A stretch of 64,000 bases of DNA from G963663735 sp963663735 (GTDB lineage: Bacteria; Acidobacteriota; UBA6911; RPQK01; JAPXNP01), in contig CAXXHN010000001.1 of the NCBI GenBank assembly GCA_963663735.2, forward strand, positions 310,001 to 374,000, given 5' to 3'. The first letter of the stretch is position 1. Every line of letters begins with the position of its first letter. The position numbers and the translations under genes are program-made. Below are positions 1 to 8,655 of the stretch, piece after piece. A model generated the notes under the pieces. The model was not told where the DNA came from and ran no database searches. It was given only the letters and a program-made list of their open reading frames with translations.

Positions 1-642
1 TGTAACCATATTTCCAACAATGTGCCTCAGTATATCGCTGATCTTGACGAAGAAAAAAGACAGGAAGGCGTCCGGGTGGCAAAACTCTGGATGGATGCCG
101 GTGCTATCCTCGGAACCAAAACAATGCGGGTTAACACGGGAACCTCCGGCACCAGGATCATGCCTGAAGCAGCACCAGATCCTTCAACCGGCTACCCCCG
201 TAACGACAAGATTGTTAAATATTTAGATCAGTGCATAAAGTCCATGCGCGAACTGGCTGACTACGGCTCAAAAGTTGGGGTCAAGATTACAATTGAGAAC
301 CACTGGGGACTCTGTGCCAATCCGATGAATATCAAGATTATCATTGACGAAGTGAACCACCCCTTCTGTGAAGCCACCCCTGACTTCTGCAACTGGGAAA
401 ATGAGTACCACCTTTTCCATGGCATCGATATTCTGGCTCCCTATACCCATACCCATATCCACGCCAAATATTGGGACCGCTGGGCCACTCCTGAAAAGGA
501 CTGGAACGATGTCCAGAGAAATGTCAGAATCCTTAACTCTCACGGGTACAAGGGAATTATTTCGATCGAATATGAGCATGGGCCCATGGATGACGTCGCA
601 GGCTCACATTGGCTCCTCAAAGAAGTTCTTGCTGCCATGTAG
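1..642 (+). CDS. Sugar phosphate isomerase/epimerase-like protein, 5' truncated
   Basis: The reading frame is open from the first base of the window, so the start lies outside. The 213 visible residues align without gaps to the C-terminal part of the next gene, with about 16 differences by eye. They look like the C-terminal half of an AP-endonuclease-2/xylose-isomerase-like TIM barrel: an IENHWG segment, HIHAKYWDRW, and a closing ISIEYEHGP strand followed by a final helix. Such proteins isomerise or epimerise sugars or act on keto-sugars, usually with a divalent metal; the substrate here is unknown. The complete neighbour has a Tat signal, so this copy is probably exported too. A strong hairpin follows at 704-731. 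Confidence 0.8.
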   Translation, partial: CNHISNNVPQYIADLDEEKRQEGVRVAKLWMDAGAILGTKTMRVNTGTSGTRIMPEAAPDPSTGYPRNDKIVKYLDQCIKSMRELADYGSKVGVKITIENHWGLCANPMNIKIIIDEVNHPFCEATPDFCNWENEYHLFHGIDILAPYTHTHIHAKYWDRWATPEKDWNDVQRNVRILNSHGYKGIISIEYEHGPMDDVAGSHWLLKEVLAAM

Positions 643-1034
643 TCCCTGACTCATCAGAATATCGGCCGAAAACTGAAATAACTCTTCAGGCCGGCTCTTG
701 CCTGTCCGGGGTCTGTCAATGGATCCCGGACTCTTTCCCTTCCCGCAGATACATTCTTTCCCTCCCCAAAATAACAAACCAGTGCCTCTCTGGTTCCGAT
801 ATCCGGTAAATGACTGAAACATCTGCCTGGAAAAAGCAAAGTTCCTGTGGGATTATAGATTCATTACCGTAAATCCCGATGGATGTGCCGCACGGCATTC
901 TGAACAGTTTCGGGAACCCGGAGATAAGCAATGGCATCTAAAATTTTGTGGGATATATTTTCAATAAGATAATAAGCCTCTGAATATCTTCAGTTTTTCA
1001 ATCAAAAAACATATATGTGAAAGGGAAAAAAATA
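643..1034. other. Intergenic region between the epimerase copies
   Basis: No coding sequence is supported. Apart from the hairpin at 704-731, the stretch becomes AT-rich just before the second copy, which suits a promoter, but no convincing -35/-10 pair is visible. Confidence 0.5.
704..731 (+). terminator. Hairpin after the truncated epimerase
   Basis: The arms GTCCGGGGTC and GATCCCGGAC can form a 10-bp stem (one G-T wobble) around an 8-base loop. It is followed by a pyrimidine-rich run (TCTTTCCCTTCCC) rather than a clean T tract. Its place about 60 bp after the stop codon suits a terminator, but the weak tail leaves doubt. Confidence 0.45.
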
Positions 1035-2135
1035 ATGTCAAACTCCGATCGCAGAGATTTTATTAAAACAGCCGCGACTGGGATAGCGGTTGCCGGAGCT
1101 GTCGCAGCTACGGCCAACGCTTTTGTAGGCCATCCGCTGACCGAAAAGGAAAAACTCGCCCGTATCGCTTCCAACTGCTGGCCGGCACGGAAGCTTTTCA
1201 GGGGAAGGTCAGAAAGGCCTGACAGCCCCGAAGTTGCGGAAATGAAAAAAAAATACGGCACTCTAACCATGCACGATTTTCCGCAGTGGACCAAAGACAC
1301 CTATCCCGGCGTTTACCACATGGACCTCTGGTCATCAGTGTTTGGGGATCCTGATAATGATGATCAGTATGTTGCCACCAAATTTGAGCGTGATGGAAAG
1401 ACTCGTACCCGCTACAGCTGGGACCCTTCCAGGCCCGCCTCTGTTAAGTGGCTGGAGGAACTGGCCAACATCATGGTCAAAACCGGTACCAAATGCAATC
1501 ACATCTCAAACAACGCCCCCCAGAATATTGCAGACCCTGACGAAGAAAAAAGACAGGAAGGTGTCCGGGTAGCAAAACTCTGGATGGACGCTGGAGCAAT
1601 ACTCGGAACCAAAACAATGCGGGTTAATACCGGCGTCACCGGAATCAGATCAATGCCCGAAGCCGGGCCTGATCCAAAAACAGGATATCCCCGCAACGAT
1701 AAAATCGTCACCTATTTGAATCAGTGCATCAAATCAATGCGTGAACTGGCTGACTATGGGTCGAAGGTAGGGGTCATAATCTCTATTGAAAATCACTGGG
1801 GTCTTTGTGCCAATCCGATGAATATCAAAATAATCATTGACGAAGTGAACCACCCCTTCTGTGAAGCCACCCCTGATTTCTGCAACTGGGAAAATGAGTA
1901 CCACCTGTTCCACGGAATCGATATCCTGGCCCCCTACACCCATCACCATATCCACGCCAAATATTGGGATCGCTGGACGACTCCTGAAAAGGACTGGAAC
2001 GACGTACAGAGAAATGTAAGGATACTTAACTCCCACGGCTATAAGGGCATCATTTCAATTGAATATGAACATGGCCCGATGGATGATGTGGCAGGATCCC
2101 ATTGGCTCCTCAAGGAAGTAATGGCCGCCATGTAA
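1035..2135 (+). CDS. Tat-exported sugar phosphate isomerase/epimerase-like protein
   Basis: Complete 366-residue paralog of the preceding truncated gene. The ATG at 1035 is chosen because an AAGGG ribosome site sits about ten bases upstream and the twin-arginine motif DRRDFIK then falls at residues 5-11, followed by a hydrophobic stretch ending in ANA. A GTG at 1017 is in frame but would add residues ahead of the signal. The rest resembles the xylose-isomerase-like TIM-barrel superfamily, with conserved Glu and His residues (IENHWG, HIHAKYWDRW, ISIEYEHG) that would hold a metal. Tat export implies folding and possible metal loading in the cytoplasm, then work in the periplasm. The substrate cannot be read from sequence. 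The near identity to the upstream copy shows a fairly recent tandem duplication. Confidence 0.82.
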   Translation: MSNSDRRDFIKTAATGIAVAGAVAATANAFVGHPLTEKEKLARIASNCWPARKLFRGRSERPDSPEVAEMKKKYGTLTMHDFPQWTKDTYPGVYHMDLWSSVFGDPDNDDQYVATKFERDGKTRTRYSWDPSRPASVKWLEELANIMVKTGTKCNHISNNAPQNIADPDEEKRQEGVRVAKLWMDAGAILGTKTMRVNTGVTGIRSMPEAGPDPKTGYPRNDKIVTYLNQCIKSMRELADYGSKVGVIISIENHWGLCANPMNIKIIIDEVNHPFCEATPDFCNWENEYHLFHGIDILAPYTHHHIHAKYWDRWTTPEKDWNDVQRNVRILNSHGYKGIISIEYEHGPMDDVAGSHWLLKEVMAAM

Positions 2136-2517
2136 TTACTGGCTTCAGAAGTGATCCAGGAATTAACCTGGCCCGGCGGCAAGGTTAATCGAACCTGATC
2201 AACTCTGCAATCAACAGTCCGGGGTCTCCAATCCAGGAGCACCCGGGCTTCCACCCTGCCTCCAGTCAGCCTCAACTTCGGGTCCATGTAGAAAAAGTAA
2301 CACTCCCCGCTGCCAATTCTTTTTAAAAACAACCAGTATATTGCTGCGTTCCTCCATGCATTTCTTTCTGGAATCCCTGCATTTCCTGTGGGAAGATATA
2401 GGAAAGTCTGTTTCTTCCGGGGCGCTTCCGAAAATTTCACAACGCAAAGGCCCTGAAAAACTGAAACCCTTAACCTCAAGTATGGGGCATAACGTCATAC
2501 TTGCAAGAAGTAATGCC
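2136..2517. other. Intergenic region before fumarase
   Basis: An inverted repeat ATTAACCT (2162-2169) / AGGTTAAT (2182-2189) sits shortly after the epimerase stop and could be a weak terminator; it has no T tract. The frame of the next gene stays open back to a TTG at 2341, but those 59 codons show no resemblance to fumarase and are treated as untranslated. Confidence 0.5.
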
Positions 2518-4125
2518 ATGACTGAATTCACTTACGAGCCATTGTTTTTACCAGGTCCCGACATGACTGATTACCAGCTGCTTTCAAATCTGCACGTAAA
2601 GGTAATTTCCTGTGGAGAGCGGTCATTCATTGAAATTGAAAAGGAAGGTTTGGTCCTCCTGGCCAGGGAAGCCATGCGACAGGTAAATTTCTACCTGCGG
2701 CCCGCCCACAATAAACAGGTTGCAGAAATCCTGAATGATCCTGAAGCCTCCGCAAATGACCGTTATGTGGCCAGGGCAATGCTTAAAAACGCCGTTATTG
2801 CTGCAGAAGGACAGTTGCCTTTCTGCCAGGACACCGGAACAGCAATAGTCATGGGGTGGAAAGGCCAGCAGGTTTTAACCAAAGGAGCCGACTATGCCTC
2901 CCTTTCTGAAGGTATCTTCGAGGCCTACCAAAAAGAAAACCTGCGCTATTCCCAGGTAGCGCCACTGGACATGTACAAGGAAAAAAATACCGGAACAAAT
3001 CTTCCTGCTCAGATTGAGATTTATTCCAGCGACGGAGATTCATACAACTTCTTGTTCATTTCCAAAGGGGGAGGCTCAGCCAACAAGAGCTTCCTTTACC
3101 AGGAAACCAAAGCTATTCTAACCTGCGAAAAACTTCTGCCTTTCCTGGTAAAAAAGATGAAATCGCTGGGCACATCAGGTTGTCCTCCATATCACCTTGC
3201 TTTTGTTATCGGGGGAACCAGCGCTGAATTCTGCCTAAAGACAGTGAAGCTGGCTACCACCGGATACCTTGATACTCTCCCGTCTTCGGGTAACAACCTT
3301 GGAAGGGCCTTCAGGGATTATGAGATGGAAGATCTTCTTATAGAGGAATCTAGGAACCTGGGCATAGGAGCCCAATTCGGGGGAACCAGGTACCTGCATG
3401 ATGTAAGGGTAATCCGTTTACCAAGACACGGGGCATCCTGTCCCATTGGTGTAGGAGTATCCTGCTCTGCTGACAGGAATATAAAGGCAAAAATTAATAA
3501 GGACGGCATATGGCTGGAAAAAATGGACTATGCCCCCTCCAGGTGGCTTCTCCAGAATGAAATTTCTCAGGAAAAACCCCCGGTTCGTATTGACCTGTCC
3601 AAGCCTATGCCTGAAATACTCAGGGAGCTGTCAAAACATCCGGTTAAAACCAGGATTGCCATGACCGGAACGCTGATAGTTGCCAGGGACATGGCCCATG
3701 CCAGGCTGAAGGAACTCCTGGATGCGGGGGATCCCCTGCCTGAATACTTTAAAAACCACCCCGTTTATTATGCAGGTCCTGCCAAAACACCGGAAGGAAT
3801 GCCCTCCGGGTCATTCGGCCCGACAACAGCTGAACGAATGGATCCGTATGTTGATGAATTCCAGGCTAACGGCGGCTCAATGGTTATGATAGCCAAGGGG
3901 AATCGATCCCCCCAGGTAACCGAGGCCTGCAGGAAATACGGGGGATTCTACCTGGGCAGTATCGGCGGCCCTGCGGCCCTGCTGGCACACGACCATATCA
4001 GGAAGGTTACAGTACTGGATTTTCCTGAATTCGGCATGGAGGCAGTCTGGAAAATTGAGGTGGAGGATTTTCCAGCTTTTATCCTGGTTGATGATAAAGG
4101 CAATGATTTCTTTGCGGAAATCTGA
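2518..4125 (+). CDS. fum: Class I fumarate hydratase (iron-sulfur type)
   Basis: 535 residues, close to the roughly 550 of E. coli FumA/FumB, and alignable over its whole length from memory of that sequence. It interconverts fumarate and malate in the TCA cycle. The three cysteines expected to bind the [4Fe-4S] cluster are present at about residues 103 (PFCQDTGTA), 222 (TSGCPPYH) and 316 (GVSCSADR). Other family landmarks are SQNAP-like SQVAPLDMYKE, GGGSANKSFLYQETKA, the GPTTAERMD segment and the C-terminal EDFPAFILVDDKGNDFF. The ATG at 2518 is chosen because it gives the family's usual N-terminus (YEPLFLPGPD); upstream in-frame codons add unrelated sequence. It is transcribed alone, with an inverted repeat downstream. 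An oxygen-labile enzyme of this type suits an anaerobic or microaerobic lifestyle. Confidence 0.95.
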   Translation: MTEFTYEPLFLPGPDMTDYQLLSNLHVKVISCGERSFIEIEKEGLVLLAREAMRQVNFYLRPAHNKQVAEILNDPEASANDRYVARAMLKNAVIAAEGQLPFCQDTGTAIVMGWKGQQVLTKGADYASLSEGIFEAYQKENLRYSQVAPLDMYKEKNTGTNLPAQIEIYSSDGDSYNFLFISKGGGSANKSFLYQETKAILTCEKLLPFLVKKMKSLGTSGCPPYHLAFVIGGTSAEFCLKTVKLATTGYLDTLPSSGNNLGRAFRDYEMEDLLIEESRNLGIGAQFGGTRYLHDVRVIRLPRHGASCPIGVGVSCSADRNIKAKINKDGIWLEKMDYAPSRWLLQNEISQEKPPVRIDLSKPMPEILRELSKHPVKTRIAMTGTLIVARDMAHARLKELLDAGDPLPEYFKNHPVYYAGPAKTPEGMPSGSFGPTTAERMDPYVDEFQANGGSMVMIAKGNRSPQVTEACRKYGGFYLGSIGGPAALLAHDHIRKVTVLDFPEFGMEAVWKIEVEDFPAFILVDDKGNDFFAEI

Positions 4126-4160
4126 ATGATTTCCTCTTCACCAGAAATCATAAAAAAGGA

Positions 4161-4205
4161 AGAGGCGTGGGTTTTAGGTTAAGGAGGATTTGAAGCCACG
4201 CCTCT
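4161..4205. terminator. Perfect 10-bp inverted repeat between fumarase and symporter genes
   Basis: AGAGGCGTGG (4161-4170) and CCACGCCTCT (4196-4205) pair perfectly around a 25-base loop, between two convergent genes. Neither side carries a strong T tract, so it may stop transcription from both directions only weakly. An upstream CCTCTTC (4134-4140) could pair with GAAGAGG (4159-4165) and compete with this stem. Confidence 0.45.
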
Positions 4206-4295
4206 TATTGTGGGATTCTTTCACGCTTCAATAATAAAGACGTAAATCAAAGCGGAAAGTTGCATTTTTTTATCCTGGAAAAAAATCGGCTGTTT

Positions 4296-5987
4296 TCACA
4301 TCTTCAGCATCAGCCAGGTCAGGAAAACGAGGCCTGCAGCCAGGCTGCCTCCGATCAGGAACCCTCGTATGTCAGTTTTATAAGCCTTCCAGAGTGAATG
4401 ACCCATGGCTCCTTTCTTCAAGTGCAGAAGATTGACCAGCAACGATTGTGTTCCGGCAGCAGCAGCTACCTTCTGTGCCTTTTGAATCTCAACTGTATCG
4501 GAAAGCTCGCCTTCGGCAACATCAGTTGAAACTTGTAGCCTGTCAAAAAAGGAGTCCATTTTAGCCTTCGGTTCAGGGGGAGTCAGAAGGCTTACCACTA
4601 CCAGGGTCACGATCCCTGATAGCAAAGCCAGGCAGAAAACATCCGCGTCCCAGTTATCCAGACGCTGCCCCCGAATGTAGTAAAGGGTAAAATTTACGAT
4701 CATAGCCACTATCATGCTGGAAACCGCGCCCCAGCGATTGGCTCGCTTCCAGAGGATTCCACCCAGGATGCTCACACCCATAAAAGTTGCAAGGGTTTCT
4801 GTCAGCAAAAAGGAATATAAGACTCGATCTATCAGAAACAAGGCATAGGCAACACCAAGCATGGTGACAACAAATCCGCTTATCCTGCCAACCCAGAGAT
4901 AGTAACCGTCAGACTTATTTTTAACCAGATGTGACTTAAATATGCCCTGGGTAAAAAGGGCCCCACTGTCAACCATGAAAGCCGAACAGGTGGACATATT
5001 GGCAGCCATTATGCAGGCTATCAACAAGCCCAGCGCTCCGGGGAAAAGCAGGTTATGGCAGGCAAAACCAAATGCGTCTTCCGGATCGGCAAGTGATGTG
5101 GCCCCGAATAAGCCTTTAGCCACCATCGCGGCAACCATGATTCCCACCAGAGCCCAGCCTACTGTGCAGATTCTCTTCACATAATTTCCATAGAAAAATC
5201 CAATCCGGCATGTTTTTTCGTCTTTTCCAGTTCCCACAGCTGCCAGCATATGCGGCTGAGCCATAATGCCGATCAACCCATTCAGGGTCAGCATAAAAAT
5301 TATCCAGATTGTTATTCCCTCAGGCGCCGCAAGGGAAAATTTGTATACCTCCACCGAGGCTCTCATTCCGTCCAGTCCACCGACCGCTGACCAGCCAAGT
5401 GGAATAAGCATGAAAGAGAGGGCAATAATCAGAAATCCCTGGAAAAAGTCTGTCCAGGCTGTAGCTATCAACCCTCCTAAAAAACTGTAAAGAATGAAAA
5501 TAACGGTCATGGCAATAACAACGTTATTGACTCCGATCTCTCCACCAGCAGCCTGATTTATGACCTTGCCCGCGCCCTTCAGCATACTGGCAGTATTCAG
5601 GGTGAAATACGCCAGGGCAAAAATGGTATAAACCATTCCCATCCAGATCCCGTAACGGTCCTCGGTCAATTCACCGATGGTCGTACGGCGAATCCGGCGA
5701 AACACCGGAGCCATTATCCAGTAGAAGGGAGTGGCAAATAGATTTTTCCAGTGAAACCAGATACCCGACATTCCAGTGGTGTATACAGCACCAGCCAGTG
5801 ATACCGGCATTTCAGCATGCGTCCCGATACCGAAACTCTGGCCTATCATCAGCCATTTTCCGAATTTCCTATCTCCCAGAAAATAATGATTCGTATTTTT
5901 TACTTTCATGGCCGCTACCACTCCAATAGCGACCATAATCACCAGGTATCCAACTAACACTATCCAATCAGCTATGGCAATTTTCAT
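4296..5987 (-). CDS. Sodium:solute symporter (SSS family)
   Basis: A 563-residue integral membrane protein with about 12-14 hydrophobic helices, typical of the SSS (SLC5-like, LeuT-fold) family. It begins with a membrane helix (ADWIVLVGYLVIMVAIGVV) followed by the family's NTNHYFLGDRK-type segment and a GQSFGIGTHAEMPVSLAG region near helix 2. Members move sugars, amino acids, nucleosides or other small solutes into the cell with sodium; the substrate is not evident. The ATG at 5987 puts the first helix near the N-terminus; in-frame starts at 5993, 6029 and 6059 exist and none has a strong ribosome site. A cytoplasmic linker near residues 480-530 precedes a last helix. Neighbouring sugar-enzyme genes make a carbohydrate substrate plausible, but this is inference. 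Confidence 0.85.
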   Translation of the reverse strand: MKIAIADWIVLVGYLVIMVAIGVVAAMKVKNTNHYFLGDRKFGKWLMIGQSFGIGTHAEMPVSLAGAVYTTGMSGIWFHWKNLFATPFYWIMAPVFRRIRRTTIGELTEDRYGIWMGMVYTIFALAYFTLNTASMLKGAGKVINQAAGGEIGVNNVVIAMTVIFILYSFLGGLIATAWTDFFQGFLIIALSFMLIPLGWSAVGGLDGMRASVEVYKFSLAAPEGITIWIIFMLTLNGLIGIMAQPHMLAAVGTGKDEKTCRIGFFYGNYVKRICTVGWALVGIMVAAMVAKGLFGATSLADPEDAFGFACHNLLFPGALGLLIACIMAANMSTCSAFMVDSGALFTQGIFKSHLVKNKSDGYYLWVGRISGFVVTMLGVAYALFLIDRVLYSFLLTETLATFMGVSILGGILWKRANRWGAVSSMIVAMIVNFTLYYIRGQRLDNWDADVFCLALLSGIVTLVVVSLLTPPEPKAKMDSFFDRLQVSTDVAEGELSDTVEIQKAQKVAAAAGTQSLLVNLLHLKKGAMGHSLWKAYKTDIRGFLIGGSLAAGLVFLTWLMLKM

Positions 5988-6400
5988 GCTCATTAGTATA
6001 GATAGTGATACCTTTCCCGACAAGTGCATTACCTGTTTTTTTAAAACGACCTTGAGCATCCGTGAGACAAGTACCCGGTCTTCACAAATATTTTGCTGCC
6101 TTCAATTCTGATATTAAACCCTGCAAGGGGCGAACCGCACAGCTACAGTCAGAGGATTTCCCGATTCAGGCTATCTGAGAATCATCTCTCCGATGGCTTC
6201 CTTTCCCGTTATTTCCCCTCGAAGAACCAGGCTGGTCAGCAGCGGGCAATCAAAGGTCTCATCTCAGGTCTGTTTTATCTCGTACATTGCCGCGCAAGGC
6301 TGAAGGAAAACGCGGATTGGCATACTGCAAACCTGCCCTTTATGTCGGGTTATTATTTGGTAAACTATACTTTTCAGGCAGAGAGGAATCGAGGATTGAT
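5988..6400. other. Divergent intergenic region, symporter / NagA-like gene
   Basis: About 410 bp separate the divergent starts. I see no RNA gene, no strong hairpin and no clear promoter hexamers, although promoters for both genes must lie here. Small open frames in it have no support. Confidence 0.4.
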
Positions 6401-7315
6401 ATGAAAAGATATGTTGATTTACAGGTGAACGGCTATCTCGGAATAGATTTCTCTGAACCGGGCTTGACCCTGGAAGGTGTGAGGACAGTTGTTGAAGCAC
6501 TCCATAAGCGGGGTACCCTTGCATTTTGCCCTACTGTCATTTCCAGCGCCCCTGAAACCTATGAGCTGAATCTCCCTGTCCTGGCTCGGGCTTTTGAGGA
6601 ACCGGACCTGGCTGGGAGGCTGCTTGGAATCCACCTGGAGGGACCTTTCATCTCTCCCAGGCCAGGCGCCAGGGGAGCCCACGCCGAATCTTACATAATT
6701 CCTCCCGACATCAGGCTTTTTGATCATTACCGGAAGCTCTCAGGAGACAGGATCTGCCTGTTGACAGTAGCCCCGGAGATCGAAGGAGCGATCAAGTTAA
6801 TCAACCATGCCGCCAAACTCGGCATTACCGTGTCTCTGGGGCATCATACAGCTGAGGCGTATGACATAAAAAAGGCGGTTGACGCGGGGGCTGCCGCGGT
6901 TACCCACCTGGGAAATGGAGTGCCTAATACACTGCCCCGTCACCCTAACCCGATCTGGGACCAGCTGGCCGAAGACCGGCTTACTCCCATGCTGATAACA
7001 GACGGACACCACCTGCCCCCTTCATTCATAAAATCAGTATTTGACATGAAAGGGACCGGAAACATTGCGATTGTGAGTGACTCCGCCCCTATTGCCGGAC
7101 TCAAGCCGGGAAAATACAATACCCTTGGTTTGGATGTTGTACTTGAGAAATCAGGTAAGTTATGGGTGCCGGAAGGCAACCACCTGGCAGGATCGAGCGC
7201 CAATATCAAGGAATGCGTGGAATACCTTGATTCACTCGAATTCCTGGGAAAAAAAGCCTTGGAATCAGCAGCAATTTATACCCCGCTCAGGCTGCTGGGA
7301 AGGGCTACTCTTTAG
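6401..7315 (+). CDS. NagA-like N-acetylglucosamine-6-phosphate deacetylase, barrel-only form
   Basis: 304 residues against about 380 for classical NagA. It would deacetylate GlcNAc-6-phosphate to glucosamine-6-phosphate in amino-sugar or peptidoglycan recycling. The amidohydrolase barrel core is present: HLEGPF with metal-binding Glu80, GHHTAEA with His148, VTHLGNGVPN with His169, TDGHHLPP near 200 and the catalytic Asp227 in VSDSAPIAG, followed by LAGSSANIKECV. It starts directly at the first barrel strand (VDLQVNGY) and ends just after the last helix, so the small beta-sandwich domain that classical NagA builds from both ends is absent. The start is fixed by GAGG six bases upstream of the ATG at 6401. 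Single-domain relatives occur in other phyla, so this may be a normal variant rather than a broken gene. Activity on GlcNAc-6-P is inferred. Confidence 0.8.
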   Translation: MKRYVDLQVNGYLGIDFSEPGLTLEGVRTVVEALHKRGTLAFCPTVISSAPETYELNLPVLARAFEEPDLAGRLLGIHLEGPFISPRPGARGAHAESYIIPPDIRLFDHYRKLSGDRICLLTVAPEIEGAIKLINHAAKLGITVSLGHHTAEAYDIKKAVDAGAAAVTHLGNGVPNTLPRHPNPIWDQLAEDRLTPMLITDGHHLPPSFIKSVFDMKGTGNIAIVSDSAPIAGLKPGKYNTLGLDVVLEKSGKLWVPEGNHLAGSSANIKECVEYLDSLEFLGKKALESAAIYTPLRLLGRATL

Positions 7316-7390
7316 CCTTCCTTCCGTTATTCTGCTGCCCGGAATGTATTGCCTGTAATTAAGTACATCCGGGATGTTTCCCCTGGAGTT

Positions 7391-7441
7391 GGCCCGCATT
7401 CCTCACCAGCTTTCGCAGTGAGGCGGTGAGGAATGCGGGCC
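7391..7441. repeat. 17-bp perfect palindromic element between convergent genes
   Basis: GGCCCGCATTCCTCACC (7391-7407) and its exact reverse complement (7425-7441) flank a 17-base centre. It sits between the convergent NagA-like and aminotransferase genes and could end transcription from both sides. Its arms resemble the ends of the longer intergenic elements near 20.7, 51.3 and 53.4 kb (AGCCCGCATTCACC), and its TTTCGCAG and CGGTGAG pieces recur in the 51.3 kb element. It may therefore be a shortened member of that family. Confidence 0.7.
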
Positions 7442-7451
7442 AGGTTCAGGC

Positions 7452-8609
7452 TTACCTGGCAACTTCCTTCATAATCCGAAAAACGCCTTCCTGAAAACTC
7501 TCCTTCTCGGAAAGCAGGCTGAGAACGAGGAATGATCCACCTTCCAGGCCATAAAAACTGCCTGGATGAGTTAAAATGTGGTACTTATCAAGGAGATGAA
7601 CTGACCATTCTTCGCAACCCATTATCCCCGGAAGCCTGATTATAGCGGCCCATCCTCCCTCGGTCCGCAGGCAATCTACGGGAGAATCCCTGACTGTTTT
7701 CTCCAGATAAGCCAGATTACTGCTGGTTCGAAGCTGTATCTGGCTCCTGATGGCCGGGGCCAGTCTGAAGATTGCTCCTGCCGCCCCCTGTACAGCGGTA
7801 GAGGGGGATAGAAAAGTGTCTGAAATGAACTCAAGCTTCTGTAAAGCCGTCTGTTTAAGTTGCTCTGGGCCCCTCACAACAATCCAGCTCATTTTCACTT
7901 GGGGAAGCCCTGCTGTTTTTGAAAACCCGTTCAACACAAATGAGAGTGCTTCTGTCTCTTCGACCAGATCGGCTCCAGGCTCCGCCCCGGCATGGGAAAA
8001 CTCATGAAATACCTCATCACAGATAAGGGCAATCCCTTTCCGTGCACACAACCCGACAATCTCCGCCCATTCATCTAGATGGATATAATTACCGGCAGGG
8101 TTGCTTGGGCTGACAATTATTACAGCCTTCACAGATTCATCAAAAACCGCGGGGTTAAAATCATACCACCAGCCGAAGTTATACCTCATTCGGCAGGAAA
8201 CAGGATGCAATCCATCCAGGTGGAGAAGATAGTCAAAAAGGGGGTATCCCGGACCTGGAACCACAATCCTTTCGCCGGGATCAGCCAGTAAACGGAAAAG
8301 AAAAGAATAGGCTTCACTGGTACTGGCGGTTATAATCACATCCTCCGGTGAAACCTTCTGTCCCCGCGTTTCATAATACTTGCACACCGCATCCCTGGCT
8401 TCCGGGGTACCCCTGGGTTGCGGGGAATAGACAGCATAAGAGGCTGCGGCAAATGCGTCGCTTATCTGGTCAAAGGGGTAGTTGAATCCCGCCCTGGTAG
8501 GATTGGAAAGAGTCATGTCGATGACGTCTATGCCTTCCTTATTCTTACGGGACAGAAGAGCGGCCAGTTCATTAGGCCTCAGATCAAATTCAAGCCTTCG
8601 TGAAAACAA
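7452..8609 (-). CDS. PLP-dependent aminotransferase (class I/II)
   Basis: 385 residues of fold-type I aminotransferase. Visible landmarks are the N-terminal DMTLSNPTRAGF segment, SPSNPAGNYI, the LICDEVFHEF aspartate strand that pairs with the cofactor nitrogen, and the Schiff-base lysine in NGFSKTAGLPQ. Related enzymes transfer amino groups between aromatic or aliphatic amino acids and 2-oxo acids. The start is a TTG at 8609, supported by AAGGA nine bases upstream; a nearby ATG is in another frame that stops at once. It follows kdsD by 46 bp on the same strand and is probably the last gene of the pyrG-kdsA-kdsD unit, though it has no obvious role in Kdo synthesis. The exact substrate is unknown. 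Confidence 0.85.
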   Translation of the reverse strand: MFSRRLEFDLRPNELAALLSRKNKEGIDVIDMTLSNPTRAGFNYPFDQISDAFAAASYAVYSPQPRGTPEARDAVCKYYETRGQKVSPEDVIITASTSEAYSFLFRLLADPGERIVVPGPGYPLFDYLLHLDGLHPVSCRMRYNFGWWYDFNPAVFDESVKAVIIVSPSNPAGNYIHLDEWAEIVGLCARKGIALICDEVFHEFSHAGAEPGADLVEETEALSFVLNGFSKTAGLPQVKMSWIVVRGPEQLKQTALQKLEFISDTFLSPSTAVQGAAGAIFRLAPAIRSQIQLRTSSNLAYLEKTVRDSPVDCLRTEGGWAAIIRLPGIMGCEEWSVHLLDKYHILTHPGSFYGLEGGSFLVLSLLSEKESFQEGVFRIMKEVAR

Positions 8610-8655
8610 TCTTTGGCATCCTTATGTAAAAGAGGAAAGTCCGGAATTAATAAAT

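Noticed and set aside
2341..2517. N-terminal extension of fumarase from a TTG
   Set aside because: The 59 codons do not resemble the family, while the ATG at 2518 gives the normal N-terminus and length.
6287..6400. Upstream start for the NagA-like protein that might restore the missing domain
   Set aside because: The extra residues do not look like the NagA beta-sandwich, and the ATG at 6401 has a good ribosome site.
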